A stretch of 64,000 bases of DNA from Nostoc sp. CHAB 5834 (GCA_020829485.1 JAIVFU010000006.1:1-64000); one strand, 5' to 3'. Positions 16,181 to 25,984 are shown, counted from the first letter of the stretch. The notes: a model not told the origin generated them from the sequence alone. Program-made: numbers and translations.

Positions 16181-16318
16181 TCTGCACTACGACACCTTAA
16201 AAAAACAGATGCCCCAATACATGATGTGGCTTTTTTGCTAGGCTTTTCTGAACCGAGTGCATTCCACCGCGCCTTCAAGCGATGGACAGGAAAAACCCCA
16301 CAAGCTTACAGGGGATAA
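16181..16318 (+). pseudogene. C-terminal fragment of an AraC-family regulator
   Basis: The plus-strand frame encodes 45 residues before a TAA: SALRHLKKTDAPIHDVAF, then LLGFSEPSAFHRAFKRWTG and KTPQAYRG. This is the second helix-turn-helix of an AraC/XylS regulator with its signature intact. An in-frame stop lies just upstream and no ATG or N-terminal domain is present, so it is a gene remnant. Confidence 0.75.
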
Positions 16319-16360
16319 AATTACGAATTACGTTAGCGAGTCCGCGAGCGTCATTACGAA

Positions 16361-16663
16361 TTAGTCAACCCGCTTAACTTCAAATCCCCGCAACCCTTCC
16401 GGTTCTTCATACTCAACCACAACATCTTTAACTACAGCAGCAGGTGGCCCAGAATGACACCAGCGAATCATGTTATCTACAACATCTCGCGCCCCTTCAA
16501 AGACTGCTTCTACTCGATTATCGGGGAGATTTCGCACCCAACCGGTTAATCCCAACTGGGTAGCTGTATCCACAGTGGAATAGCGATAACCGACTCCTTG
16601 GACTCGGCCAGAAATGAATACATGGGCGCGGATGATCTTTGGAAGTGCTGTGGAATTCTGCAT
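16361..16663 (-). CDS. acyP: Acylphosphatase
   Basis: A small enzyme that hydrolyses carboxyl phosphates such as carbamoyl or 1,3-bisphosphoglycerate phosphate. The 100-residue protein has the two family signatures: GRVQGVGYR with the phosphate-binding Arg27, and GWVRNLPDNRVEAVFEG with catalytic Asn45. The length is normal for bacterial acylphosphatases. It stands alone, with an AraC remnant beyond its 3' end and a small acidic-tailed gene upstream on the same strand. Confidence 0.95.
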   Translation of the reverse strand: MQNSTALPKIIRAHVFISGRVQGVGYRYSTVDTATQLGLTGWVRNLPDNRVEAVFEGARDVVDNMIRWCHSGPPAAVVKDVVVEYEEPEGLRGFEVKRVD

Positions 16664-16740
16664 AAACTGGTCTAATCTTTACGATTCCAGTCTACCTAGT
16701 TTGTGTATACACAAGCTATTTTTAACTCCAACTAGCGAAA

Positions 16741-16863
16741 TTAATCACGGTCATCGTCATCGTCATCATCACCGCGATGTCTGTACTGGCGATTATCCCA
16801 TTCTTCATGACGTTTTTTCTGCTTGCCACCGACTATATTTCTGAACATATCCCCTATTTCCAT
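16741..16863 (-). CDS. Small protein (40 residues) with an Asp-rich tail
   Basis: On the minus strand a strong AGGAGG lies 6 bases before an ATG that opens a 40-codon frame: MEIGDMFRNIVGGKQKKRHE, EWDNRQYRHRG, then seven Asp and RD. The charge pattern is a basic centre followed by an acidic tail. The good ribosome-binding site and orderly composition suggest a real gene, although the GATGAC codons could also be a simple triplet expansion. No family is recognised. It lies about 75 bases upstream of acyP on the same strand and might be co-transcribed. Confidence 0.5.
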   Translation of the reverse strand: MEIGDMFRNIVGGKQKKRHEEWDNRQYRHRGDDDDDDDRD

Positions 16864-17086
16864 AATTTTCCTCCTGACTTAGCAAATCTCCTTATTCAGG
16901 GTCACTTTAGTAGTTTGTCTAATGCTTGTGGCGGATAAATCTTCCAGGAGATGTAAATAAAAATAAAATTATCCCGATCTTTGGGAGTGTCGCAGAGTAG
17001 TGATAAAGTATTTTTCAATACCTACTAACTGTAGTGAATTTAATTAATCAGTAGTCAGTTTTTCAACTTGGAATTTTGAATTGCTT

Positions 17087-17464
17087 ATGTCTAATCTGCC
17101 ACCACTCAATACAGAAACAATTTGGGCAATTCTTGAGGAAAAACTTGATGATGCCACAGTCAACCAGTTGCTATGGCATTATTTAGGCTATCGCTATGAT
17201 TCCTCAACTGCACAATGGGACACTAGCCTAGTTGCACCAGAATGGCAAGATGATTACCCCCAACCACCAAATTTTATTGAATCTCGCCCCGCAACAGTCA
17301 AGTTGACTCGTTCCATTCCTGTTGAAAATAAACAACTGCTCAAAGAAAAACTGGGTTTCAAAGGTTACAAAATTGGGGAATTCGGCCCTCGGCAAACTCG
17401 CAGGGCGACAGCAGTAAGTTGGTTGTTAAGTTATCTGCAACAAACTAACGGCAAAATTGAGTAA
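17087..17464 (+). CDS. DUF1823 family protein
   Basis: A 125-residue protein from the ATG at 17087 (a TTG two codons earlier is less likely). It begins MSNLPPLNTETIWAILEEKL and has the conserved cyanobacterial pattern LWHYLGYRYD and KEKLGFKGYKIGEFGPRQT. This set of motifs is what I know as DUF1823, found in cyanobacteria and plastid-bearing plants and of unknown function. No signal peptide or membrane segment. It is soluble and stands alone. Confidence 0.8.
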   Translation: MSNLPPLNTETIWAILEEKLDDATVNQLLWHYLGYRYDSSTAQWDTSLVAPEWQDDYPQPPNFIESRPATVKLTRSIPVENKQLLKEKLGFKGYKIGEFGPRQTRRATAVSWLLSYLQQTNGKIE

Positions 17465-17503
17465 TCTAATACAGCAGCAATACTGCATAGGTTTTGAAGA
17501 TTT

Positions 17504-17624
17504 GTAGGTTGGGTTGAACTTTAGTGAAACCCAACAAAGCCCTGGAAATGTTGGGTTTCGTTCCTCAAACGCCACGTGCTTCAAGTCGGGGAACCCGCCC
17601 AACGCAGTGGCTCCCCAACCTACA
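17504..17624. repeat. GTAGGTTGGGTT dispersed repeat
   Basis: GTAGGTTGGGTT at the left and CCCAACCTAC at the right are inverted, with further internal pairs (AAACCCAACA / TGTTGGGTTT). It is a common cyanobacterial palindromic element. The remaining 340 bases to the next gene are AT-rich with no gene seen. Confidence 0.65.
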
Positions 17625-17968
17625 CATTTTTATTTTTTAGCCTTAACCGAGCAGTATTGAATACAGCATATATTTAGCAATAACTATTTTAGTTTTACTT
17701 AATATCTGCTAACTAACAACCTAATAAAAACCTTTAAGTTTTAGTATTATAGGCAGTAAGTGTACTAAATATAATCTGGATATTAGTTAAAAAATAAATT
17801 CTTAAAAAAGTCATAAATAACCAAAAAGTAGTTATTTTTATAAAATATTCATCACTTCATCCTCAAGATAGAAGCGCCAGTTAGATAATTATTTCTTTAG
17901 AGCGATTTGTAAATTCAATTTAGTATCCGAGAATACTTATATCAACCCTTGATATTACAAACAGTTCT

Positions 17969-19627
17969 ATGGCAAAGCCAATTGAATTTAATTTATTTGC
18001 ACCTTACAACAAAAAAGCTGCATTAATTGGTTCTTTTTCTGATTGGCAAGAAATTCCAATGGAGAAAGGTGATGATGGTTATTTTCGTACAAGTGTTGAA
18101 CTAGAAGACGGCGTTTATAAATATAAATTTCGCGTCCAGTCAAATTCATGGTTTTTTGAACCAGAACAATGGGTTGATGTTACAGATCCTCAGGCAACTG
18201 ATATAGATGAACAGAGTGGAAAAGATGATGGTGTTATCCGCATCAAAGATGGGGAAATAATTACCGATACCTATATTTGGCAACATGATGATAAACTGTT
18301 ACCTGCTGACCACGAATTGGTAATTTATGAATTGCATGTTGGTGACTTTTCTGGTGGTGAGGATGATCCTTATGCACGAGGCAAGTACAAACACGTCATT
18401 GAAAAGTTAGATTATCTATGTGAACTAGGAATCAACGCTATTGAGTTGATGCCACTTAAAGAATATCCTGGTGATTATAGTTGGGGTTACAACCCGCGCC
18501 ACTTCTTTGCAGCAGAATCTAGTTATGGTTCAACTGCTGAGTTAAAAAATTTGATTGATGAGTGTCATGGTAGAGGTATTCGTGTAATTCTAGACGGAAT
18601 TTATAACCACTCAGAAGCATCTGCTCCTTTAACACAAATTGACCACGATTATTGGTATCATCACGAACCTCGTGATCCTGATAATAACTGGGGGCCTGAG
18701 TTTAATTATGAACATTATGACGAAAAATTAGATATTCATCCAGCGTGGAAATTTACTGGTGAGGCAATCCGTTTTTGGATATCAGAATATCATCTTGATG
18801 GTATTCGCTATGATGCGGCGCGGCAAATTGCTAACTACGATTTCATGCACTGGATTGTTCAGGAAGCCAAAAAAACTGCTGGTGCGAAGCCTTTTTATAA
18901 TGTTGCTGAACACATTCCTGAAACTACCAGCATTACCAATGTAGATGGGCCAATGGATGGTTGCTGGCATGACAGTTTTTATCACTGCATTCTAGAACAC
19001 ATTTGCGGTGATACATTTGATTTAGAGCGTCTCAAAGATGTCATTGACTGCAAGCGCCAAGGCTTCTTGGGTGCTACCAATGTAGTAAATTACGTCACCA
19101 ACCACGACCATAACCATATCATGGTAGAACTGGGGAACCGTGAGATTTTTAACGAAGAAGCCTTTAGGCGGGCTAAATTAGGAGTAGCCATCCTAATGAC
19201 TGCTGTTGGCGTACCTTTGATTTGGATGGGAGAGGAATTTGGTGAGTACAAACCTAAACAACCTGAATCATCGAAAATCGATTGGACGCTGTTAGGTAAT
19301 GATTTAAATCGTAGTTTATTTGAATCATACAAAGGCTTAACCAACCTGCGTAAAAGCAATCATGCCCTTTACACAGAAAATATTGATTTTTTCCACGAAA
19401 ATCCAGAGGCAAAAGTATTAGCTTATACTCGTTGGAATGATGAAGGTTCTCGTGTAGTCGTAATTGCAAATTTCTCAGAAAACTTCCTAGCTAACTATCA
19501 TGTTCCTAACTTTCCTAGCCCTGGTACATGGCACGAATGGACAGGTAATTATGATGTCGAAGCTGGTGACGATGGCATCATAACTGACTTGGGGCCATAC
19601 GAAGCCAAAGTGTTTGTATGGCAGTAA
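17969..19627 (+). CDS. GH13 alpha-glucan enzyme with CBM48 (branching-enzyme/isoamylase-like)
   Basis: A 552-residue enzyme of the alpha-amylase family. Residues 5-95 form a CBM48-like domain (FNLFAPYNKKAALIGSFSDW); the (beta/alpha)8 barrel starts near YELHVGDFSGG. The catalytic set is complete: nucleophile Asp282 in GIRYDAAR, acid/base Glu314 in NVAEHIPE, and Asp380 in VTNHDHNH. A C-terminal beta domain ends at VFVWQ. It is shorter than cyanobacterial GlgB (about 760), so it is more likely a distinct branching- or debranching-type glucanohydrolase acting on glycogen or maltodextrins. It stands alone between repeats. Confidence 0.88.
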   Translation: MAKPIEFNLFAPYNKKAALIGSFSDWQEIPMEKGDDGYFRTSVELEDGVYKYKFRVQSNSWFFEPEQWVDVTDPQATDIDEQSGKDDGVIRIKDGEIITDTYIWQHDDKLLPADHELVIYELHVGDFSGGEDDPYARGKYKHVIEKLDYLCELGINAIELMPLKEYPGDYSWGYNPRHFFAAESSYGSTAELKNLIDECHGRGIRVILDGIYNHSEASAPLTQIDHDYWYHHEPRDPDNNWGPEFNYEHYDEKLDIHPAWKFTGEAIRFWISEYHLDGIRYDAARQIANYDFMHWIVQEAKKTAGAKPFYNVAEHIPETTSITNVDGPMDGCWHDSFYHCILEHICGDTFDLERLKDVIDCKRQGFLGATNVVNYVTNHDHNHIMVELGNREIFNEEAFRRAKLGVAILMTAVGVPLIWMGEEFGEYKPKQPESSKIDWTLLGNDLNRSLFESYKGLTNLRKSNHALYTENIDFFHENPEAKVLAYTRWNDEGSRVVVIANFSENFLANYHVPNFPSPGTWHEWTGNYDVEAGDDGIITDLGPYEAKVFVWQ

Positions 19628-19672
19628 TTATATACACTACTGAGTAAGTAGTCCAATAGTAAAGAAAAGTTC

Positions 19673-19915
19673 GTAGGGGTACAGCATTGCTCATTGGTGT
19701 CAACTTAACGTAAAAGCCATGTCCCGCAAGGAACTGAAGTTCCTTGCTAATAGCTAAAGTCTACTGAAGTAGACTAAAGATTTTTAGGAATATTTAGTCT
19801 ACTTCAGTAGACTTTAGCTATTAGCCCTGAAATTTATTTCTGGGCGGGTCAGGAAGCTAACAGTTAAGCTATTTTTATCTTAAGTTGACACCAATGAGCA
19901 TTGCTGTCCCCCTAC
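19673..19915. repeat. MITE with 36-bp inverted ends carrying a hairpin-rich core
   Basis: The left end (GTAGGGGTACAGCATTGCTC then ATTGGTGTCAACTTAA) is inverted at 19880-19915 with two mismatches. The core 19721-19849 is a separate palindromic repeat running from GTCCCGCAAGG to GGGCGGGTC, with nested AGTCTACTGAAGTAGACT hairpins. Related copies are at 21191-21390 and 26753-27050, and the core alone at 34169-34290. Confidence 0.8.
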
Positions 19916-20056
19916 AGCATGGTGTATTTGCGTAGTTTACCGTCGTAGGCATCGCAGGATAATTAAGAAAAGCCTGAAACAAGCATTTTAACATTTCATG
20001 GGTTTATGTTACACTTTTGATTTGAAGTGCGTATATAAAATTGCCAGAGCATCACC

Positions 20057-21112
20057 ATGCACAACAAATTATTTAATAGTAATATCGACAACGCTAACAT
20101 TGAGAACGATCGCATTTTATTAACTCCCAATGAAGTCAAGTCAAAATTACCTTTAACACAATTAGCCGAGCAAAAAGTTTTAGCATATAGGCAAGAAATA
20201 GAAAAGATCCTAGATTTTCAGGATCGCCGAAAATTTATAGTAGTTGGCCCATGCTCAATCCACGACCCAAAAGCAGCACTTGAATATTCTGAAAGGTTGA
20301 AAAGATTGGCCGAGCGAGTCCAGGATAAGCTACTACTAATTATGCGAGTGTACTTTGAAAAACCAAGAACAACCGTAGGCTGGAAAGGGTTAATTAACGA
20401 TCCAGATATGGATGATTCTTTCCATGTAGAAAATGGGTTATTAATTGCACGGGATCTATTATTAAAAATTACAGAATTGGGATTGCCTGCTGGTACTGAA
20501 GCACTAGATCCAATCATACCTCAATATATTAGTGAACTAATTACGTGGTCTGCCATTGGGGCACGCACGACCGAATCACAAACTCACCGCGAAATGGCAA
20601 GTGGACTTTCGATGCCTGTGGGTTTTAAAAACGGTACTGACGGCAATATTCAAGTAGCTTTGAATGCCCTACAATCAGCTAGAAACCCGCATAGTTTTCT
20701 GGGAATTAATCAAAACGGACAGGTCAGTGTCTTTCAAACTAAAGGTAATGGCTACGGTCACGTAATTTTAAGGGGTGGTAGTCAACCCAACTTTGATGCA
20801 GCAAATGTCAAACTGGTAGAAGAAAAATTAAAACAGGCAGATTTACCACCCAGGATTGTTATCGACTGTAGCCACGGCAATACCAATAAAGATTACAAAT
20901 TACAAGGTGCTGTCTTAGAAAATATTGTTCAGCAAATAGTAGATGGTAATACATCAATAGTTGGCATGATGCTAGAATCGCATTTGAATGAAGGTAGTCA
21001 ACCAATTACTGGTAAAGAAGAATTAAAATATGGGATTTCTGTAACTGATAAATGTATTAGCTGGGAAGAAACCGAAAAAATTATTTTGGCTGCTCACGAA
21101 AAACTTAAATAA
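20057..21112 (+). CDS. 3-deoxy-7-phosphoheptulonate (DAHP) synthase, class I
   Basis: The enzyme joins phosphoenolpyruvate and erythrose 4-phosphate, the first step of the shikimate pathway. The 351-residue protein matches the AroF/G/H class: VVGPCSIHDPKAALEYSERL with the metal-binding Cys, GARTTESQTHREMASGLSMP, GFKNGTDGN and DCSHGNTNKDY. The length is normal. Feedback specificity (Tyr, Phe or Trp) cannot be read from the sequence. It stands alone, flanked by mobile repeats on both sides; cyanobacteria usually carry several DAHP synthases, and paralogues sit in secondary-metabolite clusters, but no such cluster is present here. Confidence 0.95.
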   Translation: MHNKLFNSNIDNANIENDRILLTPNEVKSKLPLTQLAEQKVLAYRQEIEKILDFQDRRKFIVVGPCSIHDPKAALEYSERLKRLAERVQDKLLLIMRVYFEKPRTTVGWKGLINDPDMDDSFHVENGLLIARDLLLKITELGLPAGTEALDPIIPQYISELITWSAIGARTTESQTHREMASGLSMPVGFKNGTDGNIQVALNALQSARNPHSFLGINQNGQVSVFQTKGNGYGHVILRGGSQPNFDAANVKLVEEKLKQADLPPRIVIDCSHGNTNKDYKLQGAVLENIVQQIVDGNTSIVGMMLESHLNEGSQPITGKEELKYGISVTDKCISWEETEKIILAAHEKLK

Positions 21113-21190
21113 ATACTAGGGATATTTCGGCGAGCGATCGCTGTTAACTATGACGGCGATCGCATATCAGCTAATTCGCTCTAGCAGTAT

Positions 21191-21390
21191 GTCCCACAAG
21201 GAACTGAAGTTCCTTGCTAATAGCAAAAGTCATCTGAAGATGACTAAAAATATACCCAAAAATCTTTAGTCTACTTCAGTAGACTTTAGCTGAAAGCCAA
21301 AGAATTTTAGTTCCAGGCGGGTGAGTCAGACAACAGTTAAGCTATTTCTAGGCTTTTCTTGACACCAATGGGCATTACCATGTCCCTATG
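21191..21390. repeat. Hairpin-rich repeat core with a single MITE end
   Basis: The core (GTCCCACAAGG to GGCGGGTG, 21191-21323) matches the core of the element at 19673-19915. The right end (TTGACACCAATGGGCATTACC at 21359 onward) matches that MITE's right end, but no left end is found. The rest of 21391-21698 holds nothing recognisable. Confidence 0.65.
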
Positions 21391-21698
21391 CAGTACTCAT
21401 TCAAATGAGAATTGCTATATCTGAAAACCACTCTAGATCAGATCATCTTTCAGACTATTGATAGAGTGTCATATCCGTAGAAAGATAGAAAGAATACTTT
21501 AGCCAATCAGATAACATCAATATTAATCCTAATAATTGCTGGTTTATTAAAGTTTCCTTTCAGTGGTATTACACAACAAATATTGCGATAAATATTACCC
21601 CGAATTCTCCTGCGGGTTTTTTTTGAATTAGCGATGTTTACGACATGCTGCGCGTAGCTTACTTCTGGGTGGAGGTACGCTAATGCCAAGGAAATCTA

Positions 21699-22202
21699 CT
21701 AAGACTGTAATGCCTTAAACCACTTATTCAAAACTGTGCTGATGGTTTTCTTAATCTGATGATTACGGCTCCACTTTTGGAATGCGATTTCATACTCTTC
21801 GCCTTTCAGTTGAAAGGTATTCCAGACATCAAGTCCTACAGGCAATCCGCAGAATAGCAAAATGTACAGCGACCAAGAAATTCCGCCACCAGTGATTAAA
21901 TCGACTAGTATAAAAAAGCCATTGAAAATTGCATAATTCCCTAGACGCTTCTGAAATCTTCTGATGCGGTAAGCGTCAAAAGCCTTTCGCTGTTGGACTT
22001 GACCTTGTTGTACTACCCAATCGCGTTCTGCTAACTTTAAAGAATCAGGTGAAATTTCTAACTCAGCAGCAATTTCTAATATCTGCTCATAAGAAAATTC
22101 TGTATCTTTGTCGTCAGCTTGACGAGCGATCGCTAATTGCAGAATTTGTTGGACATCATCTTGGCTATAAGAGCGGAGGCTCTTGGGTTCAAATGTCGTC
22201 AT
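21699..22202 (-). CDS. 2TM domain-containing protein
   Basis: A 167-residue protein. The N-terminal half (SYSQDDVQQILQLAIARQAD, then EFSYEQILEIAAELEISPDS) is a soluble helical segment common in cyanobacterial 2TM proteins. The C-terminal half has two hydrophobic helices (about 90-108 and 112-130) separated by a short GGGISW turn, followed by a basic tail. This layout is the 2TM (PF13239-like) family, of unknown function. Helix-loop content near the N-terminus looks like a degenerate short DNA- or protein-binding element. The gene stands alone. Confidence 0.7.
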   Translation of the reverse strand: MTTFEPKSLRSYSQDDVQQILQLAIARQADDKDTEFSYEQILEIAAELEISPDSLKLAERDWVVQQGQVQQRKAFDAYRIRRFQKRLGNYAIFNGFFILVDLITGGGISWSLYILLFCGLPVGLDVWNTFQLKGEEYEIAFQKWSRNHQIKKTISTVLNKWFKALQS

Positions 22203-22329
22203 AATTCTTTCTCTTATATTACTTTTAATAGAAATTTGCTGCCCGATAGATTTTAAGCAGCTACGCCAGTTATTTCCATTATTCCTACATTAGCAAATCT
22301 ATTAGTCATTAGTCATTGGTCATTTGTCA

Positions 22330-22382
22330 TTAGTTACTCTCCTCTGCCCCCTGCCCCCTGCCTCTACTCCCCACTCCCCACC
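22330..22382. repeat. Short tandem repeats upstream of the glucokinase gene
   Basis: CCCCCTG and CCCCACT heptamers, preceded by several TCATTAGT/TCATTGGT octamers from 22305. Typical Nostoc intergenic filler between divergent genes. Confidence 0.6.
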
Positions 22383-22482
22383 AATATAAAGACTCTCCAA
22401 ACATCCAGATATTATAAGATTCAGCAGAGGATAATAACGAAGTAACAAGCACTAACTAAGCAGTAAGAAGGATGTTAACTCA

Positions 22483-23199
22483 ATGGTTGGAGAAAATGGA
22501 TCGATTCGTACTCTATCGGTAGATATTGGCGGTAGTGGCGTTAAGGCGATGGTTTTGGATATTACGGGGAATCCTGTAACGGAAAGGGCGCGTTTAGATA
22601 CACCCCAGCCTGCTACACCAGAGGTTGTAATTAATGCAATTGTTGTGTTAGGAGCCGCTCAAGGTGAATTTCATCGCGTTTCGGTCGGTTTTCCCGGTGT
22701 GGTACGGTGTGGAGTCACGGAAACTGCGGTAAACTTACATCCAGATTGGATCGGATTTGATTTGGAAACAGCATTATTAAAACACTTAAACAAGCCTGTA
22801 CGGGTGATTAATGATGCAGACATGCAGGGGCTTGGTGCGATCGCAGGTAAAGGTGTCGAACTAGTGATTACTCTGGGTACGGGGTTTGGTTCGGCTTTAT
22901 TTGTGGATGGGAAGCTGGTACCGAATATGGAAATGGGACATCACCCGTTTCGCAAAGGAGAGACTTTCGAGCAGCAGTTGGGGCGTGCAGAGTTAGAAAA
23001 GATTGGTGATAAAAGATGGAATAGGCGTTTAGAAAAAGCGATCGCATCCTTGGAACACCTGTTCAATTATGATTACCTTTACATTGGCGGCGGTGAAGCT
23101 GTGAGAGTGAATTTACAGCTACCGTTAAATGTAAAACTCATCCCTAATATCACTGGTTTATTAGGCGGTATTGCTTTGTGGCGAGATGAGAAAAGGTAA
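22483..23199 (+). CDS. ppgK: ROK-family polyphosphate glucokinase
   Basis: The enzyme phosphorylates glucose using polyphosphate (or ATP). The 238-residue protein has the ROK phosphate-binding loop VDIGGSGVKAMVLD at the start, the second phosphate motif TLGTGFGSALFVDG, and the family sequence EMGHHPFRKGETFEQQLGR. The Asp of INDADMQGLGA is the catalytic base. Length and motifs match polyphosphate glucokinases of filamentous cyanobacteria. Nearby sucrose synthase and a glucan enzyme suggest a shared theme of sugar use, although the genes are not in one operon. The ATG is preceded by AAGGA at a somewhat long distance. Confidence 0.88.
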   Translation: MVGENGSIRTLSVDIGGSGVKAMVLDITGNPVTERARLDTPQPATPEVVINAIVVLGAAQGEFHRVSVGFPGVVRCGVTETAVNLHPDWIGFDLETALLKHLNKPVRVINDADMQGLGAIAGKGVELVITLGTGFGSALFVDGKLVPNMEMGHHPFRKGETFEQQLGRAELEKIGDKRWNRRLEKAIASLEHLFNYDYLYIGGGEAVRVNLQLPLNVKLIPNITGLLGGIALWRDEKR

Positions 23200-23563
23200 A
23201 AACTTTTTCAATATCTACAACTGAGCGTACTAATAAGCGTCGCGCTTTTTATTAAGGTGTTTCTTTCTTAATATTTAAAAATGATATGAAATTTAACACA
23301 GATTAGGCAAAAGAATTGCACAGACATTCTGTTTAGTCCCCCTGTGTAATTTTGCCATGCAGTAATCTAAATTGTAGTTAAAATTCAAGACTGTGCAACA
23401 ACGTTGTACGGTTTTATTTTATTCAGGTTCAAGTATGCGCTTTCCAAGAATACGACAAAGTAGCTAGACAGATTTAATCACAAAGCAGATATTTAGGAAC
23501 TTGTCCATTGTCCTTAGTCATTTGTCTTTAGTATTTAGCTAATGACAAATGACAAATGACGAA

Positions 23564-25984
23564 CTAACGGTGCTTATGCTGCTCTAATAACTGTTGCGCT
23601 CTTGGCTTATAAATTAAATAGAACAAAGCCTCAAGATAACGCAACAAATCTTCCCGATTCTCTTTTGAGGTAAAGTTCCAAAAGCCATAAATCCGTGCTA
23701 ATGATAACAGCTTGCTAGTGTGAATTTTCCAAGTATAGGTGCTGTAAACTCGGTCAATTCCTCGCTGCGAAATTTCATTCCAATAGTTAGGATTTTGTTC
23801 GCATTTTGTGATAAACTCGACAATTTTTGTGGCTGTTTCATCTAATTTTGTTGGGTTAATCAAAAAGCCATTAACCTTATCTTGAATAATCTCCAGTGGC
23901 CCACCAAACTGTGTGGCAAAAGTCGGTAATCCTGAAACCATCGATTCTAAAATTGTCAAACCGAAAGCTTCAAATAAAGCTGGTTGTACAAAAATTCCTT
24001 GATGATCGGCAATGACTCGGTAAATTTCACCAGAATCAGTTTTAGTCAGGCGCACACCCAGCCAACGAATCTTGCCGTGGAGATTGTACTCGTCAATTAT
24101 TTGGTAGAGTTTGATAATTTCGTCACGTTCTTCGTTGTCGCCTGATTCTTCGACGCGCAATTTACCCGCCACCAAAATTAAATTGCAATGCTCTTGTAAT
24201 TCTTTGCTTTGACCATAACATTCAGCTAAACCTGTGAGGTTTTTGATGTGGTCAAGACGCGCCATTGAGAAGAGAGGGCGCTTGTTAGGATCGTCGAGTT
24301 TGCCAAATATTTGCGTGGGGTCTTCCAGAGTAAAAAGTGTTTCTGCAAGACGTTGGCGATCGCTCTCTACTCGGTCTTTAGTTCTGGTGTAGGGGAAGTA
24401 ATTATTTTCGTTTACTCCAGGCGGTACGACATTAAATTTGGGACTAAATAATTCAATGCCATTGGTTACATGATACAACTCCGGCATGGTGAAGCACTTA
24501 TAAGACTCGTATTGTCCCACACTATCCGGTGTTCCCACAATTTCTTGGTAGGTGCTGCTGACAACAAAATTGGCAGCATTCATTGCAATCAAGTCAGCTG
24601 TGAATTGCAATGAAAAATGATATTTCTCCTCTAATTCTTGCCAGTAGAGGTTACTGAATAAGTATTTAGATTTTTCCAAAGCATGAGCAACATTGCATTG
24701 GGTAACTTTCAAGCGTCGCGCCAGTAAGAATGCTACTAAATTTCCATCAGTATAGTTTCCAACTATTAAGTCAGGTGTGCCTTGGAATTCTGCCCGTAGT
24801 TCTTTTTCTGAGTCAATGGCGAAAGTTTCTAGATAAGGCCAAAACTCAAACCGGGAAATCCAGTTTTGAGTCATGTTAGGATTAAATTCCCGTAAAGGAA
24901 CTCGCAAAATCCAGGCATTTTCGGTACCAAGAACTTTTTCTAGCCGTTGATTACAAAGGGTGCCATCACTATTAGGAATCAAGCGGGTGAGAATAATTAC
25001 CTTTGGCTCCACATTCAATTTCTCTAAACCCGCAAGCAGGACATCTTCTTGTAGCTGCTTCTCTAGGCTCTTTGCCTGGTCAAGGACGTAAACTACCTGA
25101 CCGCCAGTATCGGGACGACCCAAAACGCCCTCTTGCCCAAACCAACCGTGGGCTGACACCAAGACGATTCTAAAAATCATCGGGACACGAGAAATTAAGG
25201 CTTCTAGGGTCTGGGGATCGGCAGAATCAATTAATTCATCGAGAATATTTAAAGTTTCCCGCACTCGCCCTGCGGTGTTACCCCAACCCGGCTCAAAACC
25301 CATTGACTGTAATTGGAACCGGAATTGTTCGTAGGGTTCCTCTTCGGGGCGATTATTAACAAAACTGATAGCTTTCTTAACTTGCTCGGAAAGTTGCTGC
25401 TGTGATTGAATGCGATCGTTAAGCAGCAATTGCACACCGTTGTAGTGGTGCAGCCGCAAGAAATTTAATAAGCTGTCCAGCAATTGTTTGGAGTCTTGAA
25501 AAATTTGGCTGGATAAATAGCGGTTAAGAAATTGTACCCCCTTACCAATATTTTTGGGGTCGCGGATGACTGGGGTGTAGTCATAGAAGGGGCCGAAGTC
25601 CAATTCTAGCAGGTCGCCCTCGTTGGGATGATATTTGTTCACCAAGCGATCGCGCAAATCCAACAAATCCTGTACCGTCATCGGCTCAATGCTCAAGTCT
25701 GATGTCAACCAATAAACTTCTTGGCTGGCAATCTTAGAACGGATGATGAAACAAAAGTTTGAGTCCTCCTGAATAATTTCTTGAGTATAGTAAATCAGTT
25801 TCCCTAATTCAGAGGTAGTATAAAATCCCTCGGGTTTCTGAGATTTTGAGCAATACTCACTATATACATTAAGGATGTCGTTCCGCAGCAAATACTTCTT
25901 GTCTTGTTGGCGTAATTCACTTAGAAAGGAACGCAAATCACTTTTTTCTTCACTATCTAAGACTGCTTGAAGCAATTCAGACAT
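23564..25984 (-). CDS. susA: Sucrose synthase
   Basis: SusA interconverts sucrose + NDP and NDP-glucose + fructose; in filamentous cyanobacteria it mainly cleaves sucrose and links it to glycogen and, in diazotrophic filaments, to heterocyst carbon supply. From the ATG at 25984 the protein is 806 residues, the length I recall for Anabaena SusA, and GGAG sits 6 bases before this start; the ATG 10 codons earlier lacks this. Motifs include GWFGQEGVLGRPDTGGQVVY and the GT-B signature EAFGLTILESMVSGLP with paired Glu residues. The plant-like N-terminal regulatory region is present. The gene stands alone with a repeat-filled 1.1-kb upstream region. Confidence 0.96.
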   Translation of the reverse strand: MSELLQAVLDSEEKSDLRSFLSELRQQDKKYLLRNDILNVYSEYCSKSQKPEGFYTTSELGKLIYYTQEIIQEDSNFCFIIRSKIASQEVYWLTSDLSIEPMTVQDLLDLRDRLVNKYHPNEGDLLELDFGPFYDYTPVIRDPKNIGKGVQFLNRYLSSQIFQDSKQLLDSLLNFLRLHHYNGVQLLLNDRIQSQQQLSEQVKKAISFVNNRPEEEPYEQFRFQLQSMGFEPGWGNTAGRVRETLNILDELIDSADPQTLEALISRVPMIFRIVLVSAHGWFGQEGVLGRPDTGGQVVYVLDQAKSLEKQLQEDVLLAGLEKLNVEPKVIILTRLIPNSDGTLCNQRLEKVLGTENAWILRVPLREFNPNMTQNWISRFEFWPYLETFAIDSEKELRAEFQGTPDLIVGNYTDGNLVAFLLARRLKVTQCNVAHALEKSKYLFSNLYWQELEEKYHFSLQFTADLIAMNAANFVVSSTYQEIVGTPDSVGQYESYKCFTMPELYHVTNGIELFSPKFNVVPPGVNENNYFPYTRTKDRVESDRQRLAETLFTLEDPTQIFGKLDDPNKRPLFSMARLDHIKNLTGLAECYGQSKELQEHCNLILVAGKLRVEESGDNEERDEIIKLYQIIDEYNLHGKIRWLGVRLTKTDSGEIYRVIADHQGIFVQPALFEAFGLTILESMVSGLPTFATQFGGPLEIIQDKVNGFLINPTKLDETATKIVEFITKCEQNPNYWNEISQRGIDRVYSTYTWKIHTSKLLSLARIYGFWNFTSKENREDLLRYLEALFYLIYKPRAQQLLEQHKHR

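Noticed and set aside
21507..21689. Minus-strand frame of 60 codons
   Set aside because: It runs through repeat-like sequence (GCGTAGCTTACTTCTGGG) with no ribosome-binding site or recognisable domain.
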